From NCBI RefSeq assembly GCF_000717025.1, contig NZ_JNXG01000009.1, positions 62,001 through 126,000 of the forward strand: a DNA stretch of 64,000 bases, written 5' to 3'. The position numbers and the translations under genes are program-made. Each line of letters starts with the position of its first letter. The first letter of the stretch is position 1. The notes beneath the pieces are model-generated. The model was not told where the DNA came from. It searched no databases and saw only the letters and a program-made list of their open reading frames with translations. Below, piece by piece: positions 20,179 through 29,575 of the stretch. Source of the DNA: Streptomyces atroolivaceus. Its GTDB lineage: Bacteria; Actinomycetota; Actinomycetes; Streptomycetales; Streptomycetaceae.

Positions 20179-22122
20179 TCACGCCCGCGCGGCTACAGCG
20201 ATTTGCTCGCGTGCGCCAGGGGCTGACGAGCGTACCGCCGCAGCGACGGCGTGCCCTCCGGGGTGGAGGAGGAAGGGGTTTCGCCTTGGCGGTCCACCTT
20301 GCCGGCGGCCGGCCGCCGGCAAGGGGGACCGCCGCCGGGGCTGTGGTGACGGCAGGCCGAGGCCGGCCAGGGCTGTGGAGATCGCGCGCCGCGTGGAGTC
20401 GAGGCGCAGAGGGACCTTGGAAGGTTTGCCGATGTCGGTCACAGGCAGCGCCGGGAGCACGATGACGTCCTTGGGGGCCGCGGCTCGCTCGGGTACGTGC
20501 TGCGCGGCGAAGGCGATCAACTCGTCGGGTCCCGTGCCGGTCGTGCCGGGCCTGAGGGTGACGTAGGCGACGGGGACCTCGCCGGAGTGAGGGTCGGGGC
20601 GTCCGACGGCGCTTGCGCCGGTGACGGCCGGGTGGGTGAGGAGGGCGTCCTCGATGACGGCGGGGTCTATGTTGTGGCCGCCGCGGATGATCAGGTCCTT
20701 CGCGCGGCCGAGCAGGTGGATGAATCCGTCGGAATCCACGCGTGCGAGGTCGCCTGTGTTGAGCCAGCCGTCGCGCACACTGCCGAGGGTGTCCATGCGC
20801 GGTCCGGTGCCGTCGTGCCCGACGACGTAGCCGGGGAAGACGGTGGGGCCGCTGATGGCGAGGATGCCGGGTTCCCCCTGCGGGAGGTCGTGCCAGGTGC
20901 CGTCGCTGCCGATCCGTACCGTCTTCACCTGCTGGTAGGGCATGCGCTGGCCCGCGGCCTCCGGGCGCCGGTGCTCGTGCAGGAAGCTCCGAGCGCTGCC
21001 GCAGGTGGCTTCGGTGAGGCCGTACCCCTGGCAGAGTGGGACGCCGGTGTGGTGCTCGAACGCCGCACGGACCGCCGGCGGCAAGGGGGACGCGCCGACT
21101 ATCGCGAAGCGCAGCGAGGTGATGTCCGCGTCGAGCGGGATCCGGGCGAGGCCGGCGTAGACGGTCGGGACCGCGGACATGGTGGCGATCCGGAAATGCG
21201 CGACGATCCTCCAGAAGACTGCGAACAGCGCCGGTTCGCGGTAGCCCAGGGGGCCGGTCCACACGGTGTGCTGACCGCGGAACAACGGTGCCAGCAGGGT
21301 GACGACCAAGGCGTTGACGTGGAACAACGGCAGCCCGGCGAAGAGTACGGAATCGGAGTCCAACGTGCTGTTGGCGGCGATCATCCAGGCGTCGGTCACC
21401 TCGTTGGCGTGGGTGTGCGCGGCCAGCTTGGGGGCGCCGGTGGTGCCGCCGGTGTGGAAGTACGCGGCCAGGTCGCCGGCCTTCGGGGGCACCACACCAG
21501 GGTGGAGCTCTGCCGGCTCGGCGGCGGCCTCGACGTGCAGATAGGCGACGTGGACCCCCTCGATCGGTTCCAGTTCGGGCGCGGGCTCGGGTGCGCCGAC
21601 CGGACGCAGGGCGAACAGCGCTGAGCAGCGGAGTGACGCCGCCGCGGTGCGGGCCGTCCGCCATGCGTCGGCGTCGAGTTCGGGTCCGGCCGCGACCAGG
21701 ACCTCTGCCCGGCCCAGACGTAGCAGCCGTTCGGCGTGGTCGGCGGCGAGGGCCGGGTTGACCGGTGCCGCACAGCCCGCGAGCTGGGCGGCCAGGAGGG
21801 TGGCGGGCAGCAGGCCGGCGTTGGGGGTCAGCAGGCCCACCGCGGTGGTGCGGCGGACGCCGTGCCGGTGGAAGAGGTTGGCGATGCGGTGTACTTGATC
21901 GCGCAGTTGCCCGAAGGACACGGTCTCGCCGCGCGTCCACTGCTCCGCGCTGGGCAGCAGGGTGAGAGCCGGCCGGTCGGGCCACGACACGGCGGCGCGT
22001 GCCAGGACGTCGTACGTGGAACCGGGCAGGCCGCGGTCCTCGAGCGCGATGGACTCGATCGTCGTCAGGGCGCCCGGATGGTCGTACGCCGGCCAGAGCA
22101 GATCGGGTTCAGGGGCGTTCAC
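20179..22122 (-). CDS. AMP-dependent acyl-CoA synthetase (FadD-like)
   Basis: This is a 647-residue ANL-family ligase that activates a carboxylic acid as its adenylate and transfers it to CoA. The A3 motif appears as HTGGTTGAPKLAAHTH, the A5-type motif as YGLTEATCG, the A7 motif as GWLNTGDLAR, and the A8 region as GRAKDLIIRGGHNIDP. The usual catalytic lysine region is IGKPSKVPL. The last 60 residues are arginine- and proline-rich and run over a 46-base hairpin, so the natural end is probably near residue 590 and the tail is a read-through after a mutation. It shares its strand with the amidase and Lrp regulator, suggesting that a released acid is activated here. Confidence 0.88.
   Translation of the reverse strand: MNAPEPDLLWPAYDHPGALTTIESIALEDRGLPGSTYDVLARAAVSWPDRPALTLLPSAEQWTRGETVSFGQLRDQVHRIANLFHRHGVRRTTAVGLLTPNAGLLPATLLAAQLAGCAAPVNPALAADHAERLLRLGRAEVLVAAGPELDADAWRTARTAAASLRCSALFALRPVGAPEPAPELEPIEGVHVAYLHVEAAAEPAELHPGVVPPKAGDLAAYFHTGGTTGAPKLAAHTHANEVTDAWMIAANSTLDSDSVLFAGLPLFHVNALVVTLLAPLFRGQHTVWTGPLGYREPALFAVFWRIVAHFRIATMSAVPTVYAGLARIPLDADITSLRFAIVGASPLPPAVRAAFEHHTGVPLCQGYGLTEATCGSARSFLHEHRRPEAAGQRMPYQQVKTVRIGSDGTWHDLPQGEPGILAISGPTVFPGYVVGHDGTGPRMDTLGSVRDGWLNTGDLARVDSDGFIHLLGRAKDLIIRGGHNIDPAVIEDALLTHPAVTGASAVGRPDPHSGEVPVAYVTLRPGTTGTGPDELIAFAAQHVPERAAAPKDVIVLPALPVTDIGKPSKVPLRLDSTRRAISTALAGLGLPSPQPRRRSPLPAAGRRQGGPPRRNPFLLHPGGHAVAAAVRSSAPGAREQIAVAARA
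20288..20333 (-). terminator. Near-perfect 46-bp palindrome inside the 3' end of the synthetase frame
   Basis: Arms 20288-20310 and 20311-20333 match at 22 of 23 positions, and the inner 28 bases are a perfect palindrome. Such a structure belongs behind a gene, yet the synthetase frame runs through it. This supports a lost stop codon or frameshift upstream. Confidence 0.6.
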
Positions 22123-22215
22123 AGGAGCTGCCTTTCGACGGCGGGCTGGTCGGTGGTGGGTGGGTGCCGACCGCGCGTTCCTGCGTGGCCGGGGGTGTCG
22201 GCACTGCTCGCCGGG

Positions 22216-23667
22216 CTACGGCAGGCTGTCCTCGATCTGGGCGTACGACCAGGGGCGGAGGGTCTCCAGCGTCTTGCCGATGCGGAAGACGGCGGGGTCG
22301 TCGTAGGGGTGGCCGACGATCTGGAGGCCGGTGGGGACTCCCCAACTCGACATGCCAGAAGGGATGTTGAGCACGGGGCAGCGGTTGTTGACGTTGAAAG
22401 GCATGGTCATGGCGCTCCACAGGGTGTCGGCCACTTCCTCGCCGTGCACCACGACCTTGTCGCCCGCGAGGTCGTCGCCCGCGTGCCAGCCGGGAACGGC
22501 GGTGGTGGGGCAGATCAGAGCGTCGAATCCGTCCATGGCGGTGGCGAGCGCTCGTTGCAACCGGTGTTCGGCGCGCAGGGAGTCGAGGTAACTCACCTGG
22601 GTACGGGCGCGGGTCATGGTGTCGGCGAAGGCCACCGTGTACGGGCTGAGCAGGTCGCGGTGGGTTTCGGCGGCCTCGACGACGAGGGCGCCGAAGAGGG
22701 TCGAGAAATGGCCGGCGACCGCGGTCAGCAGATCGAGTCGCGTCCAGGGGAGTGTGATCTCCTCCACGTGTGCGCCGGCGTCGGCGAGGGCCTGGGCGGC
22801 GGCCCGGGTGTGCGCCTCGATTTCCGGATGGACGTCGTACTCGCCGAGTCGGACGCACAGGGCGACGCGTGCGCCGGTCACGTCCTCGTACGCAGTGGGC
22901 ACGGTCAGCTTGGGGCGGATCGAGGCGTGGTCGCGGGGGTCGGGGCCGGCCAGGACGTTCTGGAAGGCGATGACGTCGTCCACGGTGCGGGCCATGGGAC
23001 CGTCGCCGCGGTAGTGGTCCGCGGTGAGCACGCCGAGGCCGGGGTTGCGTCCGTAAGGGGCCTTGAAGCCGACGGTTCCGGTGAAGGCGGCCGGGATGCG
23101 GGTGGAGCCCCCGATGTCGGAGGCCGAGGCGAGCAGGGTCGTACCGGCGGCGAGGGAGGCCCCCGCCCCGCCGGATGAGCCACCGGGGGTGAAGTCGGGG
23201 TTCCAGGGATTGCGGGTGATGCCCCACATACGGGAGTGCGTGTAGGTGCTGAGGGAGAACTCCGGGGTCGCCGTGCGGGCGTGGATGATGCCGCCCGCGC
23301 CGAGGATGCGGTCGATCACGGGGGCGTTCTCCGTGGCGATGCGGCCCTTGTGGGCGAGGGAGCCTTCGGTCAGGGTGCGGCCCAGGATGGCGTGCTTCTC
23401 CTTGGCCGCGACCGGGATGCCCTCCAGCGGACGGGGGACCAGGCCGTCCTTGCCGAGGTAGCGGGCCTCGGCGTGCCGGGCCTGTTCCAGGGCCTCGTCG
23501 AAGAGCCGCTCGGTGAAGGCGTTGATGCGTGGTTCGACCTTCTCCGCACGCTCGACGACGGCCCGCATGAGTTCGACGGGCGACAGCGCACGGCGGGCGA
23601 AGAGCTGGAGGGCGTCGGTGGCGCTGAGATGCACGAGGTCATCGCAGGCGGGGGTGCGGCTGGGCAT
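22216..23667 (-). CDS. Amidase-signature family hydrolase
   Basis: This 483-residue enzyme belongs to the amidase signature family, which hydrolyses carboxamides with a Ser-cisSer-Lys triad. The parts are visible: Lys in GIPVAAKEKH, the cis-Ser in FTPGGSSGGAGASLAAG, and the nucleophile Ser in DIGGSTRIPA. The length is normal. No signal peptide is present, so it acts in the cytoplasm. It sits between the acyl-CoA synthetase and the Lrp-type regulator on one strand and opposite a peptide-type importer operon, which suggests that an imported amide is cleaved and the released acid is then activated. The gene ends 93 bases before the synthetase start. Confidence 0.92.
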   Translation of the reverse strand: MPSRTPACDDLVHLSATDALQLFARRALSPVELMRAVVERAEKVEPRINAFTERLFDEALEQARHAEARYLGKDGLVPRPLEGIPVAAKEKHAILGRTLTEGSLAHKGRIATENAPVIDRILGAGGIIHARTATPEFSLSTYTHSRMWGITRNPWNPDFTPGGSSGGAGASLAAGTTLLASASDIGGSTRIPAAFTGTVGFKAPYGRNPGLGVLTADHYRGDGPMARTVDDVIAFQNVLAGPDPRDHASIRPKLTVPTAYEDVTGARVALCVRLGEYDVHPEIEAHTRAAAQALADAGAHVEEITLPWTRLDLLTAVAGHFSTLFGALVVEAAETHRDLLSPYTVAFADTMTRARTQVSYLDSLRAEHRLQRALATAMDGFDALICPTTAVPGWHAGDDLAGDKVVVHGEEVADTLWSAMTMPFNVNNRCPVLNIPSGMSSWGVPTGLQIVGHPYDDPAVFRIGKTLETLRPWSYAQIEDSLP

Positions 23668-23895
23668 GGGCGTGGCGTCCTTCCCGTGCGGAGGCTGAGG
23701 CCGTTCGGTCGGTATGCCGGTCGGTCGGCTGTCGTCCGGCGGTGGTGTCAGCCTCAGGGACCGGCCCCATCCGGCCTGCGAATTGCATGGATCCGCCAGG
23801 ACCGGGGGCGGTGTGCCGGAAAGCGCAGCTGCGGGCTCGGGGAGGAGCGACTCGGACGGGACCCGGAGGGAGGGGGCGGTTCGGACGGGGGTGGT

Positions 23896-24963
23896 TCAGA
23901 CGATCGGGTGCCACGGGTCGACCGGGACGCAGCCGGTGCTGCGGCCGTCGTCACCGAGCAGGCGGCCCATGCGCTTGATCCAGCGCAGGTTCACGGCTCT
24001 GTTGCGTACGCGCACGGAGGTGATCCGCGCGGCGGCCTGGACCTCGTAGCGGCCGAGGTCGTCCAGGGCATGCAGCCACACCACGCTCAGCAGGTTCGCC
24101 TCGGCGGACACCGACGCCGCCATACGCGTGTTCCGAAGGCGGCTCAATTCGTCGCCCGCCGCCATGAGCTGGGCGGGCGGTACGGACATCCAGAGCGTCG
24201 CCGAGCTGCGCCAGCCCGCGTACAGGTGGGCGGCGTCGCAGCGCAGCACCGCTCTGCCGCCCTGGAGCAGAGAGTGCAGCGACCGTCGCACCGTTGACTC
24301 CGGACGGCCCAGTTCGGCGGCGATCGAGGTGACGGAGCGGCGGCCGTCCTCGGCGAGGACGCGCAGCAGGACGCGGTCCTCGGGCGTGAGCGTGGCCGCG
24401 ACGGCGGTGTGGACGCCACTGTCCTCGGTCTCCGCCAGGTCGCGCCTCTGGTCGCGGGAGAGGGAGTCCATGCGCCACTCGCTGCCGTCCCGGTGCACGT
24501 GCTGCACCAGGTGGGTGCGCGTGGCGGTCACCGCCTCGATACGGCCGAGGGCGAGTACGTACCCGCTCATCGACGGCATGGTCGCCGTGGCCACCGTCAG
24601 GAGCAGGTCGCAGGATCCCGCCACCAGTTCCACGCTCATCGCCTGCGGGTGCCGGGCGAGCCGGTCGGCCAGGGCTTCCCGGGCCTGCGGCACGCACGAC
24701 ACCTCGATCAGGGCGAGGGCGCCGTAGGTGACTTGGGAGGGAGACGCGTAGCAGGTGACCCATGCCTCACCGGAGTCCCGCAGCCGGGACCAGCGGCGGG
24801 AGAGCGTTGCCGCGTCCACGCCGAGCGGACGGGCCAGCTGCGCCCAGGGGGCGCGGGGCGCCATCTGAAGGGCGTTGACGAGGGCGAGATCGAGTTCATC
24901 GAGTGTTCCCCGGGACGGGGTGGTGGCGGCCCTGGGGCGGACGGGCCCTGCGGATTCATGCAT
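23896..24963 (-). CDS. Lrp/AsnC-family transcriptional regulator with duplicated modules
   Basis: This is a 355-residue protein with two AsnC-type winged helices (LDELDLALVNALQMAPRAPW and LTPEDRVLLRVLAEDGRRSV). Each is followed by a RAM-like ligand-binding domain. The doubled form, about twice the length of ordinary Lrp, is common in Streptomyces. Such proteins sense small metabolites, often amino acids. ATG 24963 follows GAAAGGTGATCGC, a fair ribosome-binding site. The gene is divergent from the importer operon, and a GCAATTGC palindrome lies in the shared upstream region. It is the natural candidate regulator for the importer, amidase and synthetase genes. Confidence 0.9.
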   Translation of the reverse strand: MHESAGPVRPRAATTPSRGTLDELDLALVNALQMAPRAPWAQLARPLGVDAATLSRRWSRLRDSGEAWVTCYASPSQVTYGALALIEVSCVPQAREALADRLARHPQAMSVELVAGSCDLLLTVATATMPSMSGYVLALGRIEAVTATRTHLVQHVHRDGSEWRMDSLSRDQRRDLAETEDSGVHTAVAATLTPEDRVLLRVLAEDGRRSVTSIAAELGRPESTVRRSLHSLLQGGRAVLRCDAAHLYAGWRSSATLWMSVPPAQLMAAGDELSRLRNTRMAASVSAEANLLSVVWLHALDDLGRYEVQAAARITSVRVRNRAVNLRWIKRMGRLLGDDGRSTGCVPVDPWHPIV

Positions 24964-24983
24964 GCGATCACCTTTCCGATGCG

Positions 24984-25000
24984 GATTCTTGCAATTGCGG
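24984..25000. promoter_or_regulatory. Candidate Lrp-type operator
   Basis: TTGCAATTGC lies 28 bases upstream of the regulator start in the 210-base divergent region. The core GCAATTGC is a perfect palindrome and resembles Lrp/AsnC target sites (TTGCAAT...ATTGCAA). Binding is inferred only from similarity and position. Confidence 0.35.
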
Positions 25001-25173
25001 GGCCGGGAGGGAAGTGGCCTGTTCTGTATGCCGCAACAGACCGCAGCACTGCCCGCGCTCCCGGACCTCGGCCTGGCCCAGCCCACGGCCCGTCCAAGTC
25101 CCCGTCCCGTGCCAGTCCTTCGCCCCTCCCAGCCCTCGGCCCCTTCTCGGTTCTCAGTCCTGGAGAGTCCTCC

Positions 25174-26742
25174 ATGCCCCGTTCGCGGTTCCTCTCCGGC
25201 GCCATCACGGTCGCCGCCACCTCCCTCCTGGCCTCCGCCTGCACCACCGGCCCGACCGGAGGTCCTTCATCGAGCGGCGACAAGGGCCGGGCCACCGTCA
25301 AGGTCGGATTCACCTCCGACGTCACCTCGTTCGACCCGGCGAAGGGCGCGGGCTCGACGGACTACGCCCTCACGTCGTTGCTGTACCAGCCGCTGATCGG
25401 CCAGGACGACGGCGGTACGTTCGTCGCCGGCCTCGCCGACACCTGGACGTCCACGCCGACGAAGACCTCGCTGACTCTGAAGAAGGGCCTGACCTGCTCC
25501 GACGGGTCGGCGCTCACCCCCTCGCAGGTCGTCGCCTCGCTGAAACGCTACCGGGCGCACTCGGCCGGCGCCCTGCTGACCTTCGGCGCAGCGAACACAG
25601 GGGAGAAGACCACGATCACCGGCGACGAGGCGGCCGGCACCGTCACCATCACCACCGCCACCCCGTGGGGCGAGGTCCTCGCCGGCCTGTCCGGCACCGC
25701 CGCCGGGATCGTCTGCAAGGCCGGCCTCGAGGCGGGCGCCGCCGCGCTCGCCCAGGGCGCCGTCGAGGGCGCGGCCACCGGACCGTACGAAATGGTGACG
25801 GCACGGCGTGGCGCCTCGTACGAACTGCGGCTGCGCAAGGGATTCAAGGCGTATCCGCGGTTCGCCTCGATGCCCGCGGGGGAGCCGGCCGACCGCCTGC
25901 GCGTCCAGATCTCCAAGAACGAGTCGACCCTCGCCAACCAGCTGCAGACCGGCGCCCTCGACCTGGCCCCCCTCACCGGCACGGACGCCACACGGTTCAC
26001 GGGCAACGACACCTTCACGGTCGAATCCGCGCCGTTCATCCGCAACTACATCGCCTTCAACCAGCGCCCCGGGCGCCCGGGCGCCGACCCGAAGGTCCGC
26101 AAGGCGATCGCGCAGGCGGTCAGCGTCAAGGCGTTCAACAACGTCTTCGGCGGCACCGGGCAGCCCCTCACCTCGTACGTGGACGAGAAGGCGGCGTGCG
26201 TCTCCACCGACGGCTCCCTGCTGACCAGGACGGACACGGCTGCGGCGAAGCAGGTCCTGAAGGGCGTCAGCATCAAGCTGGAGGGGTCCAACGCGGTCGC
26301 CGGCGGCGCAGGCAACTCCTACGTCGCCGAGGCCCTGCGCGCCGCCGGTGCCGAGGTGAAGCTCACCAACGCCGACAACGCCGCCTGGGCCACCGACGTC
26401 ACCGCCAACCAGGGCGACTGGGACGCCACCGTCTTCCCGCTGATCAGCGGCACCCTCGCGCGCGGCGGCACCTACTTCCTGGGCCCCGAACCAGCCAAGG
26501 GCGGCCTCAACTACGGCGCGGTGAAGAACGCGGCTTACGCAGAGAACTATGCCGCCGCCACCTCCACCACGGACCGCAACGCCAAGTGCGCCGCCTGGCA
26601 GAAGGCCCAGGAGGCGCTGCTCAAGGCCAACGACGTGATCCCGCTGGCCACGGTCGACGTGCACTACGTCGCCCGCAGGGGCGTCGCCTTCGCGATGCCG
26701 GGCGGGTCCCTCTCCGTCTCCACGCTCCGGGTCACCGGCTGA
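25174..26742 (+). CDS. Oligopeptide/dipeptide-type ABC transporter substrate-binding lipoprotein
   Basis: This is a 522-residue family 5 solute-binding protein. The signal ends in the lipobox LLASAC with C23 as the lipidated cysteine. The mature part begins with a Gly/Ser linker and VKVGFTSDVTSFDPAKG, the classical start of DppA/OppA proteins, and continues with SLLYQPLIG and IRNYIAFNQRPG. It is anchored outside the membrane and delivers substrate to the permeases encoded next. ATG 25174 follows TGGAGAG. Its stop overlaps the next start by TGATG, the first of four such overlaps. The ligand is unknown; the neighbouring M20 enzyme and amidase suggest an amide- or peptide-like compound. Confidence 0.93.
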   Translation: MPRSRFLSGAITVAATSLLASACTTGPTGGPSSSGDKGRATVKVGFTSDVTSFDPAKGAGSTDYALTSLLYQPLIGQDDGGTFVAGLADTWTSTPTKTSLTLKKGLTCSDGSALTPSQVVASLKRYRAHSAGALLTFGAANTGEKTTITGDEAAGTVTITTATPWGEVLAGLSGTAAGIVCKAGLEAGAAALAQGAVEGAATGPYEMVTARRGASYELRLRKGFKAYPRFASMPAGEPADRLRVQISKNESTLANQLQTGALDLAPLTGTDATRFTGNDTFTVESAPFIRNYIAFNQRPGRPGADPKVRKAIAQAVSVKAFNNVFGGTGQPLTSYVDEKAACVSTDGSLLTRTDTAAAKQVLKGVSIKLEGSNAVAGGAGNSYVAEALRAAGAEVKLTNADNAAWATDVTANQGDWDATVFPLISGTLARGGTYFLGPEPAKGGLNYGAVKNAAYAENYAAATSTTDRNAKCAAWQKAQEALLKANDVIPLATVDVHYVARRGVAFAMPGGSLSVSTLRVTG

Positions 26743-27737
26743 TGGCGGCGGCACCGGCCGTCGGGACGGCCGCGGGGACCGGGCGCTCCGCGCGGCTCGG
26801 CCCCTGGGGCGCCTTTCTCGTCCGGCGTCTCGTCGGACTCACCGCCGTCGCGGTCACGCTCGTCGCCGGCACGTTCCTGATGGTGCAGCTCATCCCGGGC
26901 GACCCGGCGCGCGTGGTCGCCGGCGCCGAAGCGACCCCCGCCGACGTGGAGCTCGTCCGCCACGACCTCGGCCTGGACCAGCCGCTGCTCGTACGGTTCG
27001 GCACGTACACGAGCGGTCTGCTCCGCGGCGACATGGGCACCTCCTTCCAGACGCAGGAGCCCGTCGCGGAGATCATCGGCGGCCGCCTGCCGTTCACCGC
27101 CGAGATCGCGCTTCTCGCCGTCCTCGTGGTGCTGGGGCTCGCCGTGCCGATCGGACTGGCCGCCGCAGCACGCGGCAGCCGCCGCACCGACGCTTCGTTC
27201 ACCTTCGTCACCGGGACGGTCGGCGCCACACCCGAGTACATCATCGGCACCCTCCTCGTCCTCGGCTTCGCCGTCGAGCTGGGCTGGTTCCCGGCGGCGG
27301 GCGCCGAGACCCTCGTGTCGATGGTGCTCCCCGTCGCCGCCCTGGTGCTGCCGGCCACCTGCGTCATGGCCCGCATCGTGCGCAGCGAGGCCACCCACGT
27401 CCTTGCCCAGGACTACATGCGGACCGCGCGGGGCCGCCGCCTGCCGCCCCTGCGCCTGTACGCCCGGCACGCCCTGCCCAACCTGCTGACCGCCACGCTC
27501 ACCCTCGGCGGGCTGATCCTCGCCGGGCTGCTCGGCGGCACGGTCGTCGTCGAGTCCGTCTTCGCCTGGCCCGGCATCGGGCAACGCGTCGTGGAGGCGC
27601 TCCTCGTCCGCGACTACCCCGTCATCCAGGGCTGCGTCCTGATCCTGGGGCTGCTCGCCGCCCTGCTCAACCTGCTCGTCGACCTCGTCCTCGCGCTGCT
27701 CGACCCGCGCACCCTGGCTGGAAAGGGAGGCCGCTGA
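26742..27737 (+). CDS. ABC transporter permease, DppB type
   Basis: This is a 331-residue inner-membrane permease with six predicted helices. The first starts at LVGLTAVAVTLVAGTFLMVQLIPGDP, the DppB/OppB hallmark. The EAA-type loop is RTARGRRLPPLRLYARHALPN. It forms the membrane channel together with the permease half of the next gene. The start codon overlaps the lipoprotein stop, and the stop overlaps the next ATG, so translation is coupled. Confidence 0.93.
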   Translation: MAAAPAVGTAAGTGRSARLGPWGAFLVRRLVGLTAVAVTLVAGTFLMVQLIPGDPARVVAGAEATPADVELVRHDLGLDQPLLVRFGTYTSGLLRGDMGTSFQTQEPVAEIIGGRLPFTAEIALLAVLVVLGLAVPIGLAAAARGSRRTDASFTFVTGTVGATPEYIIGTLLVLGFAVELGWFPAAGAETLVSMVLPVAALVLPATCVMARIVRSEATHVLAQDYMRTARGRRLPPLRLYARHALPNLLTATLTLGGLILAGLLGGTVVVESVFAWPGIGQRVVEALLVRDYPVIQGCVLILGLLAALLNLLVDLVLALLDPRTLAGKGGR

Positions 27738-29575
27738 TGCGCCGCATCCGGTGGAACGCACCCCTGGTCGTATCCCTCGCCGGCCTCGGACTGATCGTCG
27801 TCCTCGGCATCGTCGCACCCTTTCTGCTGGAGGAGGAGGCGACCGCGCTGAGTGGTGCCGCCCGCGCGCACGTGAGCGCCGGACACTGGCTCGGCACCGA
27901 CGTGCTCGGCCGCGACGTACTGGCGCGGACGCTGGTCGCCACCCGCCTGACCCTGGAGATGACCCTCGCCGCGACCGCGATCGCCGCGGTCGCCGGCATC
28001 CTGCTCGGCACCGGCGTCTGGGTGTCGGGACGGCGTGTCCGCGAGCTGGGCCTGCGCCTGATCGACGTGATGATCTCCTACCCGGCGCTCATCCTGGCGC
28101 TGGTGATCGCCACGGTCCTCGGGACCGGGCCCGTCGCCTCCGTCCTCGCGATCGGCCTGGGCGGCGCCCCCGCCTTCGCCCGCCTCACGGCGAACATGGC
28201 GGCCTCCGTGGCGCAGCGCGACTTCGTGACGCAGGCGCGCCTGATGGGCGTACCGCCGTACCGCGTGCTCGTCCGGCACCTCCTGCCGAACATCTCCGGG
28301 CCACTGCTGGTACTGCTGTCGGTGGCCTTCGCGAACGTGCTCGTCGCCCTGTCCGGCCTCTCCTTCCTGGGGGTCGGCGTGCAGGCACCGGATTACGACT
28401 GGGGCGCGCTGCTCAACTCCGGCCTGCAGTCCCTCTACACCAACCCCGCCGAGGCGATCGGCCCGGCGGTGGCCATCACCGTCACCGGCGTCCTCGCGGG
28501 CTTCGTCGGCGACGGCCTCGCCGCAGCGCTCGATCCCCGCGGTGGGAGGGCGAAGGCCGCAGCGGTACGTCCCACCGCCGTGGCCACGCCCTCGCACCGG
28601 GCTCCCGCCGACGCCCTGGTGACGGTGGACGGCCTGGCCGTCGTCCTGCCGGACGGCACCCGTCTCGTCGACGACGTCTCCTTCCACGTCATGCCCGGCG
28701 AAGTCGTCGGCCTGGTGGGGGAGTCCGGCTCCGGCAAGTCACTGACGGCCATGAGCGTGGCCCGGCTCCTGCCGGAGGGGCTGTCCGCCCACGCGGCGGA
28801 ACTGACCCTGGACGACCTCGATCTGGCCGGCCCTGAAGCCGATCCCAAGCGTCTGGCGACCGAGATCGGCATCGTCTTCCAGGACCCGTCGTCCTCCTTC
28901 AACCCCGCGCTGCGGATGAGCGGTCAGCTCACCGAGACACTCCGCGTGCACCAAGGTGTGCGCGGCGCCGATGCGGACCGGCGGGCGGTCGAGGCCCTGG
29001 AGCAGGTACGGATCACGGAACCCGCCCGGGTCATGAAGCAGTATCCGCACGAGCTGTCCGGCGGCATGCGGCAGCGCGCGATGATCGCCGCCGCGCTGCT
29101 GCCGGGTCCGCGGCTGATCGTCGCCGACGAACCGACCACCGCCCTCGACGTGACCGTCCAGGCCGAAGTCCTCGACGTCCTGAAGGACATCAACCACCGG
29201 CGTGGCACGAGCGTGCTCCTCATCTCCCACGACATCGGTGTCGTCGGCACGGTGTGCCACCGGGCCGTGGTGATGTACGCGGGACGTGTCGTCGAGGAAC
29301 TGTCCGCGGCCGACCTGCGGGCGGGCCGCGCCCGGCACCCGTACACGCGGGCGCTGCTGGCCGCGAGCCCGCGACTGCGGGACAGCGGCAGCGGGGAACG
29401 CGCACCGCTCGCCACGATCCCGGGCCGCCCGCCGGCGCCCGCCGGCCGGCCACGGGGCTGTGGCTTCACCGACAGGTGCCCGGTGGCGATCGACGTGGTC
29501 TGCGCGACCGAACGACCGCGTCTGATCGACGACGTGGCCTGCCATGCCGTACGACAGGAGGTACAGGCCGGATGA
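27737..29575 (+). CDS. Fused ABC permease (DppC type) and ATPase (DppD type)
   Basis: This is a 612-residue fusion. Residues 1 to about 275 are a DppC-type permease (six helices, GTDVLGRDVLARTL, EAA loop QARLMGVPPYRVLVRHLLPN). Residues from about 290 form an ABC ATPase with Walker A GESGSGKS, Q-loop VFQDPSSSFNP, signature LSGGMRQR, Walker B LIVADEPTTALD and H-loop ISHD. The end carries the oligopeptide-transporter C-terminal cysteine region (CGFTDRCPVAIDVVC). Fusing permease and ATPase fixes their stoichiometry and is found in other actinomycete dipeptide/nickel-type importers. The stop overlaps the next start. Confidence 0.93.
   Translation: MRRIRWNAPLVVSLAGLGLIVVLGIVAPFLLEEEATALSGAARAHVSAGHWLGTDVLGRDVLARTLVATRLTLEMTLAATAIAAVAGILLGTGVWVSGRRVRELGLRLIDVMISYPALILALVIATVLGTGPVASVLAIGLGGAPAFARLTANMAASVAQRDFVTQARLMGVPPYRVLVRHLLPNISGPLLVLLSVAFANVLVALSGLSFLGVGVQAPDYDWGALLNSGLQSLYTNPAEAIGPAVAITVTGVLAGFVGDGLAAALDPRGGRAKAAAVRPTAVATPSHRAPADALVTVDGLAVVLPDGTRLVDDVSFHVMPGEVVGLVGESGSGKSLTAMSVARLLPEGLSAHAAELTLDDLDLAGPEADPKRLATEIGIVFQDPSSSFNPALRMSGQLTETLRVHQGVRGADADRRAVEALEQVRITEPARVMKQYPHELSGGMRQRAMIAAALLPGPRLIVADEPTTALDVTVQAEVLDVLKDINHRRGTSVLLISHDIGVVGTVCHRAVVMYAGRVVEELSAADLRAGRARHPYTRALLAASPRLRDSGSGERAPLATIPGRPPAPAGRPRGCGFTDRCPVAIDVVCATERPRLIDDVACHAVRQEVQAG

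Noticed and set aside
24903..27737. A plus-strand open frame of 944 codons ahead of the DppB-type permease
   Set aside because: Its first 600 codons are an arginine- and histidine-rich shadow of the lipoprotein gene in another frame; only the part from 26742 is real.
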